Assembly (NCBI GenBank): GCA_030068075.1
Contig: JAINVK010000523.1
Coordinates: 62,001-126,000 of the forward strand
Length of the DNA stretch: 64,000 nucleotides
Reading direction: 5' to 3'
Source of the DNA: Paguma larvata
Lineage: Eukaryota > Chordata > Mammalia > Carnivora > Viverridae
Both the position numbers and the translations under genes were made by a program. The notes under the pieces were generated by a model. The model was not told where the DNA came from, did not search any database, and saw nothing but the letters and a program-made list of their open reading frames with translations. Of the stretch, positions 33,125 to 44,839 are shown piece after piece. Each line of letters opens with the position of its first letter. Positions within the stretch are counted from its first letter, which is position 1.

Positions 33125-34814
33125 CTGATTGTATTTTAAATCATTGCAAGGCATTTTAAAATTTCTAAAAAAGTTAATTTTGGTTACATTAAATTTAACA
33201 TTTAATTATTTCACCTAGAACATCTGGTTGGAAGTCTGATTGCTTGACTACACCCAGTTTCAGGTTTATTTGAAGAACAAACTTTCTCTGAACTGCTGAA
33301 AACAAGTTTTGAGAGCATTTAATCCTAGCACACAGTCTCCTTCGGATTCATACGTAACAGGGAACTTTACCTGTCGGTCATGTCAAGACAGTACAATATT
33401 GGAGTAGTGCCCCCGTGCTCCGGAGTTGATTCACACTGCCTTATGAGAGTTTATTTGTTGCTTTCTTTCTAATTCAATGATACCATGTTGGCTGCTTGAA
33501 TTTGGTCGTGGTGGAGTGTTTACACCATGGACATCAGCAAATGCTGCAAATCCATTCATTCCTATTTTGGTTTAGTTTAGGGAACGGGCTTACCAATATA
33601 GTGTTGATTAATGCGATATCTTAAATTTGTTATAAAACTTTCTCCCCCAAAAAGGCAAAAAGAGGACCCTTATGATATCAGTATTCCACAGGAAAAAAAA
33701 CTTTCTCTACATACATTCATCCTGTCAATTTTCTAGAACCATACTTGTAATTTATTTTGAAGTTTCTAAATTGCACTGTTAGAGCTGAAGTGAATCTAAG
33801 GGATCATAAAAGCCTATAAGCAATACAGATTGCAGATTAGCAGAGATGTCCATAAATGATTAATTGGAAGAATAGAAGGAACTGAAGGAGAGGCTAGATG
33901 CAGACGCCTGAAGCACTTAAACAATTCTGCCTTAAGGTAATTGTCAAAACCTGGTGATGAAAAGATGATGGGAAGAATGCTAAAGGGTGTTTTTTTTCTT
34001 GCATGCCTGGTGGACTCCATGTTCTTTCACACCAAGCCTATATAACGTTAATGCATGTTGAAAGAATTATAGCACCAGGTTGTGGAATTCTAAGTACCAA
34101 GATGAAGGTTAATGGTGGTAAGTTGAGAAAAAGAACCACATAGGGATAGAATGAAAAATCAGTAGCACGTATGTAAGTTTGATTATCAAAAGCAATTAAT
34201 ACATTAATTTAAAATGAACAAAAGTAATGTGCCAGACACTATAGTAAGCATAAGGAAGGCAAAAATGTTTGCTGGAAAAATGAACTCAGAGCTGGTAAGA
34301 GTTCATAAGGGATAGAATATAATTATAAAAAGACTACAAAGTCCTCTGGAAACAGTAACAGTAATCTTCTGTGACAATTACTCACTCTTCTTATTTGTCA
34401 AGATCTTGATGCTTTTAAAAACTATTTGCTCAATATCTTGTAAGATGTCCTTTAATTTGGTTTGAATGATGCTTTCTCATGATTTGCACTGGGGTTATGG
34501 ATTTTGGAGACTACCACAGAGGGGAGCTTGCCTTTTTATCAAATCATATATCAACACGTCTATTCTTGGTGATGGTAACCTTGATCGCTTGATGAAGGGG
34601 ATGCTGTCAGACTTCTCCACTGTAAAATCACTCTTTTTTTTCCTTTATTACTCTATTCTTTGGAAATTAGTAAGTCCAGCCAACACTCATAGGGCAGAGA
34701 CATAAATTGTACCTTTTAGTGGGAGAAATATCTGCATACATTGGTTGGTACTTTTCCTTAAGGAAAATTTGTTCTTTCTCTGCCATTATTTATTTTCTCA
34801 ATCATTTATGAGTA
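33125..34814. other. Unannotated interval
   Basis: About 1.7 kb with no SINE or clear L1. Around 34220 'taatgtgccagacactatag' is a short L2/MIR-like phrase. The 79-codon frame at 34466-34705 shows no known domain. Confidence 0.35.
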
Positions 34815-35230
34815 TGGGATCATTGATATTTATTTAGTGACTTGAGTTACAATCCAATACTATGTTATTTATTTTGATACTCAATTACTCCAGCTTTGGC
34901 CATTGGGAGCTCTTTCACAGTGCCTACTGGGTCCTAACAGAATCTATTTCTTTGAAACTTTTTTTTTCCTGTTTCAGCTCTTATTAATTTCTGATACTAT
35001 AAAGTGCTCCACCTCATCATCTATTTTCCCTTATCTAGGCTTGGTATCAGTAATTTCTTTGGTAATACTTGGTTCCTTTTCCTGGAGAATGGGTATTTAT
35101 AACCTAAAACCTGAGCGCTGAATGTGCTTATTTCTGCTAAGATGTCCCTGCTTCTAGGAGCTCTCTAATACACATTTGTATCAATCTGTATTCCATCCTG
35201 GGATATTCCAACATCCTGGCCAATTTTTAA
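34815..35230. mobile_element. Old L1 3' UTR-type fragment
   Basis: 'ggccattgggagctctttca', 'ggttccttttcctggagaat' and 'ctgagcgctgaatgtgctta' follow the order of a common old mammalian L1 3' region. I am not sure of the strand. Confidence 0.55.
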
Positions 35231-35358
35231 ATTTTCTTACATTAAATTTTCATTATTTTTGGTATACAATGTTGACAAATACAAAAGTCATGGGTACACC
35301 AATTCAGTACCATACAGAGGAGTTATTACATAACCTTCAACATTTCCTTGCATATTCT

Positions 35359-35935
35359 TTTGTTTTGTTTTGTTTTTTGTTTGTTTGTTTTGTTACTGAA
35401 GTTTAGCTGACAGACATTGTTCTATCAGTTTCAGGTGTACAACGTAGCTTTTGGACAGTACACTACCCAGTGCTCACCACCAGAGGTGTAGTTACCATAT
35501 GTCACCATATAGCATTATTACAGTGTTGTTGATTATATTCTGTATGCTGTACTTTTCATCCCCTTGACTTATTTATTTTATAACTGCAGGTTTGTACTTC
35601 TTAATCTCCTTTACCTATTTGTTCCATGCTCCCAACCCCCTTCCCTCAAGCAACCACTAGTTTGCTCTCTGCATTAATTAGTACATATCTGCTTTTTGTT
35701 TGTTTTCTTTTTTAGATTCTACATATAAGTGAAATCATGCAGTATTTATCTTTCTCTGTCTGACTTATTTCACTGAGCATATACTGTCTAGGCAGATTCA
35801 TGTTGTTACAAATGGTAAGATTTCATTCTTTTTTTTTTTTTTAGCTGAGTAACATTCAATTACCACATTTTCTTTATCCATTCTCTTGTCTATGGGTACT
35901 TAGGTTGCTTCCATAAGTAGATTTCTTTTGCAGTA
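35359..35935 (-). mobile_element. Antisense L1 3' end (old)
   Basis: The T-rich tail at 35359-35395 is followed by 'agtttcaggtgtacaacgta' (35427), 'cactacccagtgctcaccac' (35461), 'aagtgaaatcatgcagtatt' (35727) and 'tatgggtacttaggttgctt' (35892). These are antisense landmarks of the L1 3' UTR and ORF2 end. Confidence 0.85.
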
Positions 35936-35984
35936 AACTCTTTGCTCTCTTCAAATTCCAGAAAAAATCATTTAACTGTTTTCT

Positions 35985-36300
35985 TTCCCAATAGTTTTGC
36001 CTTTTCCAGAATACCATATACATGGAATTATAGAAATATGCTTTGGGTATGGCTTTTTATATGTGTTTAAGATTGATCCATATTTGTTATCTGTATCAAT
36101 AGCTTATTCCTTTTGTCAGCCAATAGTACAGAAGGCTATCCTACATATAATGCACATGTTGAAGGAAATCTTGGTTACTTCCAGGTTTTGGAGCTTATCA
36201 ATAAGATTTCTATAATCATCCATGCCCAATATTTTGTGTTAACATAAGTTTTAACTTTATATATGTAAATACCGAGGAGTGTGGTTATTAAGATTGTAGA
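35985..36300 (-). mobile_element. Second antisense L1 3' fragment
   Basis: Landmarks are 'ccttttccagaataccatat' (36000), 'tatcaatagcttattccttt' (36095), 'ggttacttccaggttttgga' (36172) and 'aaataccgaggagtgtggtt' (36266). It covers the same part of L1 as the preceding fragment, so it is a separate old insertion rather than its continuation. Confidence 0.75.
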
Positions 36301-36700
36301 TTACAACTTTAAGTAAAATGCAGATACCTTATCACCATTTGTATTTCTTTACCCTCCCTCCTTTATGATATAGATATCTGAAATGTTATCTCTTCATACA
36401 CTGAGAGTCAGATTTAACCATTTTTAATTATTTTTGTTTTTAACAGTCAAATGCAATTTTAAAACCTCAAGAGAATAGTCTTATTTTTACTTATATGTTT
36501 ATGATTCCCATTAGTCTTAATTCCTGATGTTTCATATTTCCTCCCATTGTAATTTATTTCCTGCACGCCCCGCCCCAGCAGATTCTCTAAATTCCACCTC
36601 CCTAAGTAATGGGATGGCAAGCAACCCACATTTGAAGTATAACCCACAGAAATGAGTCAGGAAATGCATTCTGAATCTAAGCAAATTAGCTACTGACTAA
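36301..36700. other. Unannotated interval
   Basis: No gene or repeat recognised. A local C-rich patch ('cacgccccgccccagcag') lies at 36564-36581. Confidence 0.4.
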
Positions 36701-36716
36701 AACAGAAAATTTACAG

Positions 36717-36938
36717 GGTGGCTCAGTTAGTTGAATATCCGAATCTTGATTTCAGTTCAGGTCATGATCCCAGGGTCATGAGATCGAGCCCCGTGTGAGG
36801 CTCTGTGCTGATCATGGAGCCTGCTTGGGATTCCCTCTCTTTAATCCCTCTCCCCCTCTCCCCTGCTCTCATTCTCTCTGTCTCAAAAAAAAAAAAAAGA
36901 ATTAAATTTTAAAAATAAGAATAAAAATTTAAAAAATA
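36717..36938 (+). mobile_element. 5'-truncated felid SINE
   Basis: Begins at 'ggtggctcagttag', missing the first bases of the head. A flanking near-repeat 'cagaaaatttacag' / 'tagaagatttacaa' supports truncation at insertion. The tail is a long A-rich run of (A)nT units. Confidence 0.9.
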
Positions 36939-36954
36939 AAATAGAAGATTTACA

Positions 36955-37446
36955 AAGGAAACATATAGTCTTCTGACACAAAATATTTTCAGGGTGGAGT
37001 GCAAAGTTACTTGTCATTATATTAGGCAAGATTTAACCAGACAAGAACCTGTAGAATATTTATATTAAGAAGTTTGTTGCAAAATAAATAAATAAATAAA
37101 TTTCCTTACCTGATTCTGGAGTTTAGCTAGATGAATCTAAAAGTCACAGGATAGGCTGTCAGGAGGAATACGCTAGAGCTATTGGGGATGGGCTGAAGCT
37201 GCAATCTACAGGGGAACTTTTTTCTATAGAGAAGTCTCAGCTACACTTTTGAGACTTTTCAACTGATTGAATCAGGCCCACCTAGATTATCTAAAATACT
37301 CTCCCTTACTCAAATGTCCACTGATTTTGAACTTTGATCACAATTATAAAATATATTCAGAGCAACACCTAGATTTTTGTTTTGTCGAGTAAGTAGGGAA
37401 TATCCTCTAGTCAATGAACACATCGTACTAAACAAAATCTCAAATT
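36955..37446. other. Unannotated interval
   Basis: Contains a short (AATA)n run near 37080-37100; otherwise nothing recognised. Confidence 0.4.
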
Positions 37447-37463
37447 AGAAAAGATGATGGACA

Positions 37464-37724
37464 TGGGGCACCTAGGTGGCTCAGCTGGTTAAGCCTCCGA
37501 CTTCCGCTCATGATCTTCAGGTCATGATCTCGAGATTCGTGAGTTCAAGCCCTACATCGGGCTCTGCACTAACAGCACAGAGCCTGGAGCCTGTTTCCAA
37601 TTCTGTGTTTCCCTCTCTCTCTCTGCCCTCCCTCCCTTACTCACTCTCTGTCTGTCTGTCTGTCTGTCTATCTCTCTCTCTCTCTCTCAAAAATAAATAA
37701 ACATTTAATTTTTTTTTTAAAAAA
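37464..37724 (+). mobile_element. Felid SINE with (TCTG)n expansion
   Basis: Flanked by 'agaaaagatgatggaca' (37447-37463) and 'agaaaagatactggaca' (37725-37741), two differences over 17 bases. The CT block contains a 'tctgtctgtctgtctgtcta' tetranucleotide expansion near 37648-37671. Confidence 0.94.
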
Positions 37725-37744
37725 AGAAAAGATACTGGACACTA

Positions 37745-38660
37745 ACACTAAGAAGACACAGGTATTGAACTTCTCTGGCAAGGATTTTAAAGTAGCTGTC
37801 ATTTTAAATACTCTAATGAGCAATTACAAATACTCTTGAAACACACTTAAACTATCAAAACTCTCAGCAAAAAATAATAGAAGACATGAAAAATCAAATG
37901 AAAATTTTAAATCACAAAGCATTGTAACAGAAATTCTAAAAAATCATTGAATGAGCTCAGTATCAGAATGGAAACAACAGAAGAAACAAGGAATTTGAAG
38001 ATAAAGCAATAATTATACAAATGTGCACACCAAAGAGAAAATATATTGGAAAAGAGTAAATTGATCTACAGGGAGTAGTTGGACAATAACAAAATGAAGG
38101 AATATACCAGAGTCCCAGAGGAAGAAGAAAAGAAATTGTGGAGCTGGAAAACAAACAAACAAACAAAAACTCATGAAAGTATTTGGGGCTACAGCCTCCC
38201 TGTTGGGCAGGAAAAAAAGAAAACAGAAACCCTATAGATTCAACAAGTTGACAAACTGAAAACAAGATAACATCAAGGAAATCTATGCCTAGCCACTTCT
38301 TGATAAATTTCTGAAAATTAAAGACAAGAATCTTGAAAGCAGACAGGGTGAAACTATGCATTGCCTCTGAGAAATGACAATTCTAAAGGCAGCAGATTCC
38401 TCATCAGAAACTGCGGAGACGGTAAGAAGGTGGCATATTATTTAAGTGCTGAAAGAAAAGAACTGTCTGCCCAGTTTTCTACATCCAACGAAAGTATACT
38501 TCAGGATGAATGTGTAATAAAATCGTTCTCAGATGAAAGAAATCTAAAAGAACTTGTCATCATCAGATCTGCTCTAAAAAACATCTAAAGGAAACCCTTT
38601 AAAGTCCAAACTTTTACCAGTCTACTTCTGAGAATTAGGAGAGCAAGAGAGGAAATTGAA
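37745..38660 (+). mobile_element. L1 fragment, 5' side and ORF1
   Basis: Sense L1. The C-terminal region of ORF1p is recognisable: VLKEKNCLPSFLHPTKVYFR, then, after a frameshift, IKSFSDERNLKELVIIRSAL up to about 38588. Upstream, 'cagagtcccagaggaagaag' (38109) and 'catgaaagtatttggggc' mark the ORF1 N-terminal half. ORF1p is the RNA-binding chaperone of L1 particles; this copy is broken by stops and frameshifts. The plus-strand frame at 38361-38588 is a piece of this ORF1. Confidence 0.75.
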
Positions 38661-38879
38661 GCACATACAATTATTTTATTTTAAATGCATGCATTTTTCT
38701 ATGATTAATAGTTCAGTAATAGGATACATTTCACCTTTTGAAACTCTGACGTGTGAATTGTGAGATGATCCAAAACAAGACTAAGACAATAGTCCACTTA
38801 CAACATCTTCAGGTGAAGCAAAGCTTGACCTTATAAATTAATAACCAAAAGAAGAATAGTAAAATAAAAATATGAACAA

Positions 38880-39170
38880 AGAATACAAATAGACAATTCA
38901 TGGAAAATTAAATCCAAATGTTACTAAATATATGAGAAGATTCTCAATTTCCCAAGCACTCAGAAAAATATAAATTACATAAACGCTAATAATCCTTTTA
39001 TACCGATCAGTTTAAAAAACTTTAAAAGAATAATTTCAATCACAAAGATGTTTACTGAAGCATTGTTTAGATGAATACTAGAAACAAAAAGAATACCATC
39101 AGTAAGTGGAGAGTTGAATAAACCATAATTTACACCAATATCCAAATGCAGAATACAGTAGTGACATTTA
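38880..39170 (+). mobile_element. Old L1 ORF2 C-terminal/3' fragment, interrupted
   Basis: 'caaagatgtttactgaagca' (39043) and 'agagttgaataaaccataat' (39109) are landmarks near the end of ORF2. The element is cut at 39170 by a carnivore L1 and appears to resume at 39646. Together with 37745-38660 it gives ORF1 followed by an L1 end with almost no ORF2, suggesting an internally deleted or half-L1 element. Confidence 0.6.
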
Positions 39171-39632
39171 TTTTTGTTTAATTTTTATTTAAATTCCAGT
39201 TAGTTAACATACAGTGTAATACTAGTTTCAGGTGTGCAATATAGTGATTCAACACATGCATCACCTGGTGCTCATCACAAGTACACTCCTTAATACCCAT
39301 CACCTTTCAATCCAGCCCTTCACCCACCTCCCATCTGAGAACCACCAACACGTTCTCTATAATCAAGAGTCTGGGGTGCCCGTGAGGCTCAGTCCGTTAA
39401 GCATCTGACTCTTGACTTCAGCTCAGGTCATGATCTCACGGTTTGTGAGATCAAGTCCCACATCGGACTCTGCAGTGACAGTGTGGACCCAGAGTGGAGC
39501 CTGATTGGGATTCTCTCCCCCCCCCCATACCGCTCATTTTCTCTCTCTCTCTCTCAAAATAAATAAATAAATTAAAAAAAAATCTGTTTCTTGGTTTTCC
39601 TTTCTTTTTTCCCCCTTTGCTCGTTTGTTTTT
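39171..39632 (-). mobile_element. Carnivore L1 3' end, antisense, itself interrupted by a SINE
   Basis: 'ccagttagttaacatacagt' (39198), 'tttcaggtgtgcaatatagt' and 'acctggtgctcatcacaagt' (39262) are the antisense 3' UTR of the carnivore L1. After the SINE the match continues with 'tctgtttcttggttttcctt' (39583). The whole is flanked by 'gtagtgacattta' (39158-39170) and 'gtactgacattta' (39633-39645), one mismatch in 13. It is severely 5'-truncated. Confidence 0.88.
39373..39582 (+). mobile_element. Felid SINE inside carnivore L1
   Basis: Head 'ggggtgcccgtgaggctcag' and tail 'aaataaataaattaaaaaaa'. It sits between 'caagagtctg' and 'tctgtttcttgg', which are contiguous in the L1 with 'tctg' shared. 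A C-run 'ccccccccc' replaces part of the CT block. Confidence 0.93.
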
Positions 39633-39645
39633 GTACTGACATTTA

Positions 39646-40977
39646 AGTGTATATTAGATGTATAACAACTGACTTAAAGATATTTTTTGTGATATTCCAA
39701 AACATTAATAAAGTGAGATGCAAAAAAAAAAAGTGAAATATAGACCTACCTTTTTTAAAACATAAAACAAAAATATATAGGTGTATAACTGCTTGTATCT
39801 AAGTGTTTGTGCATATGATTGTATTTGCATATGGTTATGACAGTGAAATTCACTATGCAAGGAGACACATCACAGAGTTAATAATTTGTCATCTGTGGTA
39901 GTGTGGGTGGGGCACACATGAGACAACAATAGGAAGGATTGTATGTAAAATAGTGACTAAGTATATTTCGATGAATTCAATACTAAAGACTCTGAAACAA
40001 TAAGGAGATAGTTAAGCACAAATAGTAGGAAAAAATATCCAGTGAGGAAAATACTGTAAAACTTGCAAACCTGTCCTCCTACTAAATATCTTAATGAAAC
40101 ATATGGGACCTTCAACCATACTGGTTCAAGGTTATTACCAGCTCCTTAGAGATGAACATTTTAAAATTAATTTCAGAATATATTTTATATTGTACATATT
40201 GGTTTGTATAGAAATATGTATAGTACATTATGTGGCATTTTTGCTTAAAATAATGAAAATGAAATAAAACCGCAGTAGGTTTATTTTTGTTATGTACTTG
40301 CCAACTTTATACCTTTGAGCACAATGCATTTGGGAGTGGTGGAGAGGGAGTGCAGTGAAACAATGTGAAATTCTCCCATGAAAGCATATAATTACTTTAC
40401 TTCTGAAATTGTCAAACTTCCAAACTTGCCAGATTTGCACTTAATTTAAAATGTTTCACAGATTTTATACTCTAGATAGGACAAACCACCTTCTGAATAA
40501 AAATCGTATGGAGAAACCCATGAAACAAAATATGAATCTGTATCAAAGCTAATTACTCTACTAAATGCATTGAGTGAGAGGGGACTCCAGTCAGTTCTTA
40601 GCTGATAGAATTACAACATCTGAAGTGATTTCCCTGCCAAAATACATTGGTCTGAAATTCAATGAAATCTGAGTTAGATATGTTCTCTGCGGATTCCATT
40701 AATAAATAAATAATAAAATAATGATCTCGCTGCTCAAAATGAAAATTCCTAGTCTTAGCAGTGGAAAATAAGGGCAACTCATACTAAAAATGAGATTTGA
40801 AAGGTTTCCATTATCATTATTGATCCTTAAAATGAGTTAATTAAACCTACTTTGGGGATAAATGAATATATCCACTAAGGTATTGGTTTATGCAAAAAAA
40901 AAATGTTTTCATAAGACATAAGATGATATCTTAAAACTTAATCCTTCCTGAGATGTAAATTTTAAAAATCCTCTATT
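39646..40977. other. Unannotated interval
   Basis: The first 80 bases, to the A run at 39721, are probably the tail of the older L1 of 38880. The rest shows no gene or repeat; the minus-strand frame at 40228-40440 has no known domain. Confidence 0.4.
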
Positions 40978-40992
40978 AAAATAAAAATTCCT

Positions 40993-41214
40993 GGGGTGCC
41001 CACGTGGCTCGGTTAGTTAGTGTCTACTCTTGATTTCATCTCAGGTTGTGATCTCACGGTTCATGAGTTTGAGCCCCTCATCAGGCTCTGTGCTGACAGT
41101 ATGGAGCCTGCTTAGGATTCTCTCTCTCCACCTCTCTGCCCTTTCCCAACTCATAAACTCATGCTCTTGCTCTCTTTAAAAAAATGAATAAATTAAAAAA
41201 TAAAATAATAAAAC
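40993..41214 (+). mobile_element. Felid SINE
   Basis: Flanked by the 15-bp repeat 'aaaataaaaattcct' at 40978-40992 and 41215-41229. The body is diverged in the CT block ('tctccacctctctgcccttt'). Confidence 0.93.
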
Positions 41215-41229
41215 AAAATAAAAATTCCT

Positions 41230-42030
41230 TACTATGGATTATAAAAACACTCATATTAAATTAGTATTTGTTCTATCCAGGACTATTTGAATAAATTTGA
41301 TATAAATGGCACACAGAATGCATTTAAATGACTTTTAGTAAACTGACATTGGGATACCGAGACTACAGTATTATGATTCACATACACTATTAAGGTTAAG
41401 ACTAATAAACAGTGTTATTTGATGAATAAATAGAACTGTTTTTTAAATTTTTAATGACTTGCACCCGAATTTAACTGGATAAGCTACATACTGAGAACAT
41501 ATTTGCAAATGAGAATGGGAAGTTCTACCTGAGGTTTTATTTACATACTGTCAATCTTTTGGCCTTATAAACCTAATTATTGTGAGAACTGTTTGGAAAG
41601 TCAATCATCAAACAAAGAGAAACTTACTGTTTTCAGTATTTTTCAATTAATTCCTCCTCAGAGAGAAAGAATAGACTGATCCACTAGGAGTACCCTTTCC
41701 AAGGAACAGAAGCTGGCAGTGAAAACATTGTATACCTCGAACTAGTCCAATTTGTATGAAGAGCTAAGAAGCTCATGGAATGGGTTAGGGTTAGATGATT
41801 GCAAGGAACTGACAAAAATGGCCATAGCAACAAGGAAGACACAGAACTATAATAACAACTGTCCAGGATTTGGAAGAAAAAACAAAAAGAAAAAGGAAAC
41901 AATTGAGAAAGACAAAACATTATCAGATTGGTGGGCCAAGTGGAAGTTTGATGTTATAAAAAATGAGAGAGCCATTACCCATGATCTTCTCTGTGTATAA
42001 TCATTTAATGGGCATATTCTTGAAAAATAA
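41230..42030. other. Unannotated interval with an 82-codon lysine-rich frame
   Basis: The plus frame at 41752-42000 reads MYEELRSSWNGLGLDDCKEL, then an NKKKKETIEKDK run and an SDWWAKWKF motif. It is more protein-like than most frames here, but I recognise no family, and no splice site or retrocopy boundary supports it. It is equally likely to be a pseudogenic remnant or chance. Confidence 0.3.
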
Positions 42031-42032
42031 CT

Positions 42033-42210
42033 ACAGTTGACCCTTGAAAAATATGGGGGTTAGAGGTGCTGACCCCCACACAGTTGGAAATCTGCATATT
42101 AACTTTTGACTCCCCCCCAAATTTAACTACTAATAGTTTACTGTTGACCTGAAGCTTTACTGATAACATAATGCATCATTGTGTGTTAACTATACTCAAA
42201 TAGAGTGATA
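42033..42210 (+). mobile_element. MER2-like Tigger (Tc1/mariner) DNA transposon relic
   Basis: Starts 'cagttgacccttgaaaaata' and continues with 'ggggttagaggtgctgaccc', 'taacttttgactccccccca' and 'actactaatagtttactgtt'. That is the left-terminal order of the non-autonomous Tigger element MER2. The right terminus is missing. Confidence 0.8.
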
Positions 42211-42214
42211 ACGA

Positions 42215-42912
42215 AATAAGTGGAACTGTAGAATTCAAATCCTATTCAAGAAGTCAGAGATAGTATCCAGTAAAGATTCTTTTTAAAAAGGTGAAAATTT
42301 CAAATTGTGTTTAGGATGAAAACTCAGATATTTTGTTTTGTGCCTGAAGGATGGAATGCCAGGAGAGCAAAACACGTGAATGAGAGAAGCAAATATCTAC
42401 ATGATGGGTTTTTGATGTTTTAATTATAAAATGAGATTTCAAATTCTATTTATTCACAAAATAAATATCTGCCAAATGTTTATAATGTGGATTACATTCT
42501 GGCTGGCACTATGTAAGACCAATTAAATGGCAGTAAGACAAATGATCTCTAAACATCAAAAATGCATTATAGTATAGTATATCATGATTCTTATGCCAGT
42601 GACATATTATAAAAATGTGAGAATTTCATATTAGGAGTAGAATTGGTCCTTTTCTTGCATTACTGTAGTGGCAGAATGTATTTTCATAGGCAATCTAGAA
42701 AAAAAATTTCATGTGATAATTAATCACAATCTTTTATTTCTTTCACTTCTAATACCAAAACATAGACTTTGGTAAAAGTATTTTAAGTACTTAAAAATCA
42801 TGCCTTTTTATAACCTTTCAACTCTAAAATAAGGTGTTTTTTTCACTAGAATCAGTAATACCAAAGAACAAATACTCAACAAGAATATGATTAGCCTATT
42901 TTATACTCTGGC
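42215..42912. other. Unannotated AT-rich interval
   Basis: Near 42460-42560 a weak L2-like phrase ('ggctggcactatgtaagacc'); nothing else. Confidence 0.35.
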
Positions 42913-42913
42913 A

Positions 42914-43058
42914 TTTTTTTTTTCAGAAAGAGAGTGAGCAAGCAGATGAGCAGAAGGAGAAAAAGGAAATTTCAAGCAGGCTCATGGAGCCTGACATGGG
43001 CTCAACCCCATGACCCCGAGATTGGATGCTTAACTGACTGAGCCACCCAGGCGCCCCA
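42914..43058 (-). mobile_element. Felid SINE, internally shortened
   Basis: Right edge 'gagccacccaggcgcccca' is intact. The middle ('caagcaggctcatggagcct') is compressed by deletions. It lies 54 bases from the plus-strand SINE at 43113, forming a head-to-head inverted pair. Confidence 0.9.
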
Positions 43059-43112
43059 ATACGCCAACATTTTTATGAGAGAAATCATGTTGGGTTTATA
43101 ACAAATATAAAA

Positions 43113-43335
43113 AAGGTACCTGGGTAGCTAAGTTGGTAAAGCATCCAACTTTGGCTCAGGTCATGGTCTCATAGTTTGAGTTTGAGCTCACATCAGGCTC
43201 TCTGCTATCAGTGCAGAGCTTGCTTCAGGTCCTCTGTCTTCCACTCTTTTGTCCCCTTCTCTGATCATGCTCTCTCTCTCTCCCCATCTCTCTCTCTCTG
43301 TCTCTCAAAAATAAATAAGCATTTAAAAAACGTTA
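43113..43335 (+). mobile_element. Felid SINE
   Basis: Diverged head ('ggtacctgggtagctaagtt'). The CT block is long, with two 'tctctctctct' runs; tail 'aaaaataaataagcatttaa'. The frame at 43176-43358 is this repeat translated. Confidence 0.9.
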
Positions 43336-43604
43336 ACAGTGGATACAAAACTCACTAGGTCCAAAGTTGTATTTTGTTGAGGAAAATTACATTTAAATCC
43401 AGTAATCATTCAAGCTGAGAAAAACTGCAAATATAAACATGACAAAGATGTTTAAAGAAAAAATTTTGAGAGAAAGTTTTTCATTGACTTTTCATGATAA
43501 AAACAGAAATCACAAAGCAGAGAATAGTAAAACAGCTGATTACTACAGAATTAGGTGTAGAATTAATATTGGTGGAATTTTTTATCCCATATTCACCTCA
43601 ATTG

Positions 43605-43932
43605 AGCTATAACTTTGGAGGGTATTATGTTAAATGAAATAAGTCAGTCAGAAAAAGACAGATACCATATGTTTCCACGAATAGGTGGACTTTGTGAAAC
43701 TAAGCAAAAACCAGGGGGAGGGGAAGAGGGGAAAGGAAAAAAAGACACAGAGAGGGAGGGAGATAAAACATAAGAGACTCTCAAAGACTAAGAAAAAAAC
43801 TGAGGGTAAGGGGGATGAGGGAGGGGGGAGAGGGGGTGATGGGCATTAAAAAGGGCACATGTTGCGATGAACACTGGGTGTTATATGTAAACCAATTTGA
43901 AAATAAACTATTATAAAATTTAAAAAAATATA
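43605..43932 (+). mobile_element. Carnivore L1 3' end
   Basis: 'ggagggtattatgttaaatg' and 'aataagtcagtcagaaaaag' (end of ORF2) are followed by 'agataccatatgtttccacg', a G-rich 3' UTR ('gggatgagggaggggggaga', 43812) and 'gatgaacactgggtgttata' (43867). 5'-truncated; the tail is 'aaaataaactattataaaat'. No ORF of use remains. Confidence 0.9.
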
Positions 43933-43934
43933 TA

Positions 43935-44830
43935 ACAGAAATTTCTGAAACATTATTAAGAAATATTTGGTATTGTGCTTGAATTCAACATAGAGTCTCT
44001 CTTTGATGGACAAAGATAACTAGCAATTCCTTATGAGGAGTATTTGATCTTTTGTTGTCATGGTAATGGTGTCAGTAATTCCACCTTAGAACCTTACCAC
44101 TAACTCAACTGGGACTCAATAGTTTACTTAGATTAGGGCCATAGTCTGTGGAGTTAAGGATAAAATATTTCATGTAAAAAACTAAAAGCACAATTGACAA
44201 AATAATAAGATAAAACTCCAATGATATCGTGTCACATTTATCATATTGAATTTAAATGACACTTACACTTAGCCTAAAATTGTGCAACTTAGACTTACAA
44301 TATTAGTTATACCTGAAGGCAACACTCAGCATTATTTTATTATTATCATCAATGATATTTTTCAGTTAAGTGAAACTAAAATTAATTCTCAGAAACTCCA
44401 TACAAACTAAAACGTTCACAAGGAAGTGATAAATAGCAAAAGTATGAAATTACAATAGGTATAAGACAAGATGACACTGATCCTAACTCTTTGTAAGATT
44501 TTGGCACACACAGAAAATTCTATTTATAAACTACTTCGAAAATATGAATGGGCTATCCAAAGATGGTTGCAAGCCCACCCCAAAGTTTACTCTTCCATTG
44601 TCCAACTACTCTGTGCCTGACTAGATCAGTAACTCAGCATAACTCTAATATATTACGGTACACATAGGAAATGCTTGGATTGTGACCACCTAGGAAATGC
44701 ATGCTTAAGCTAAGATTAATCAGTCTCACTATTTAGAACAATTTTGATAATTTAAAAACCAATGTTCCATAATTTTAATTTTAATGTTCTTTTACCAATT
44801 GGGATTAAATTAGCTTCATAAATTACAGGG
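43935..44830. other. Unannotated AT-rich interval
   Basis: No gene or repeat recognised. Confidence 0.4.
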
Positions 44831-44839
44831 TAAAACTTT

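Noticed and set aside
37963..38361. 132-codon minus-strand frame, the longest in the window
   Set aside because: It is the antisense shadow of the sense L1 ORF1 fragment at 37745-38660.
41782..41794. Two adjacent GGGTTA units resembling telomere repeat
   Set aside because: Only two units; expected by chance.
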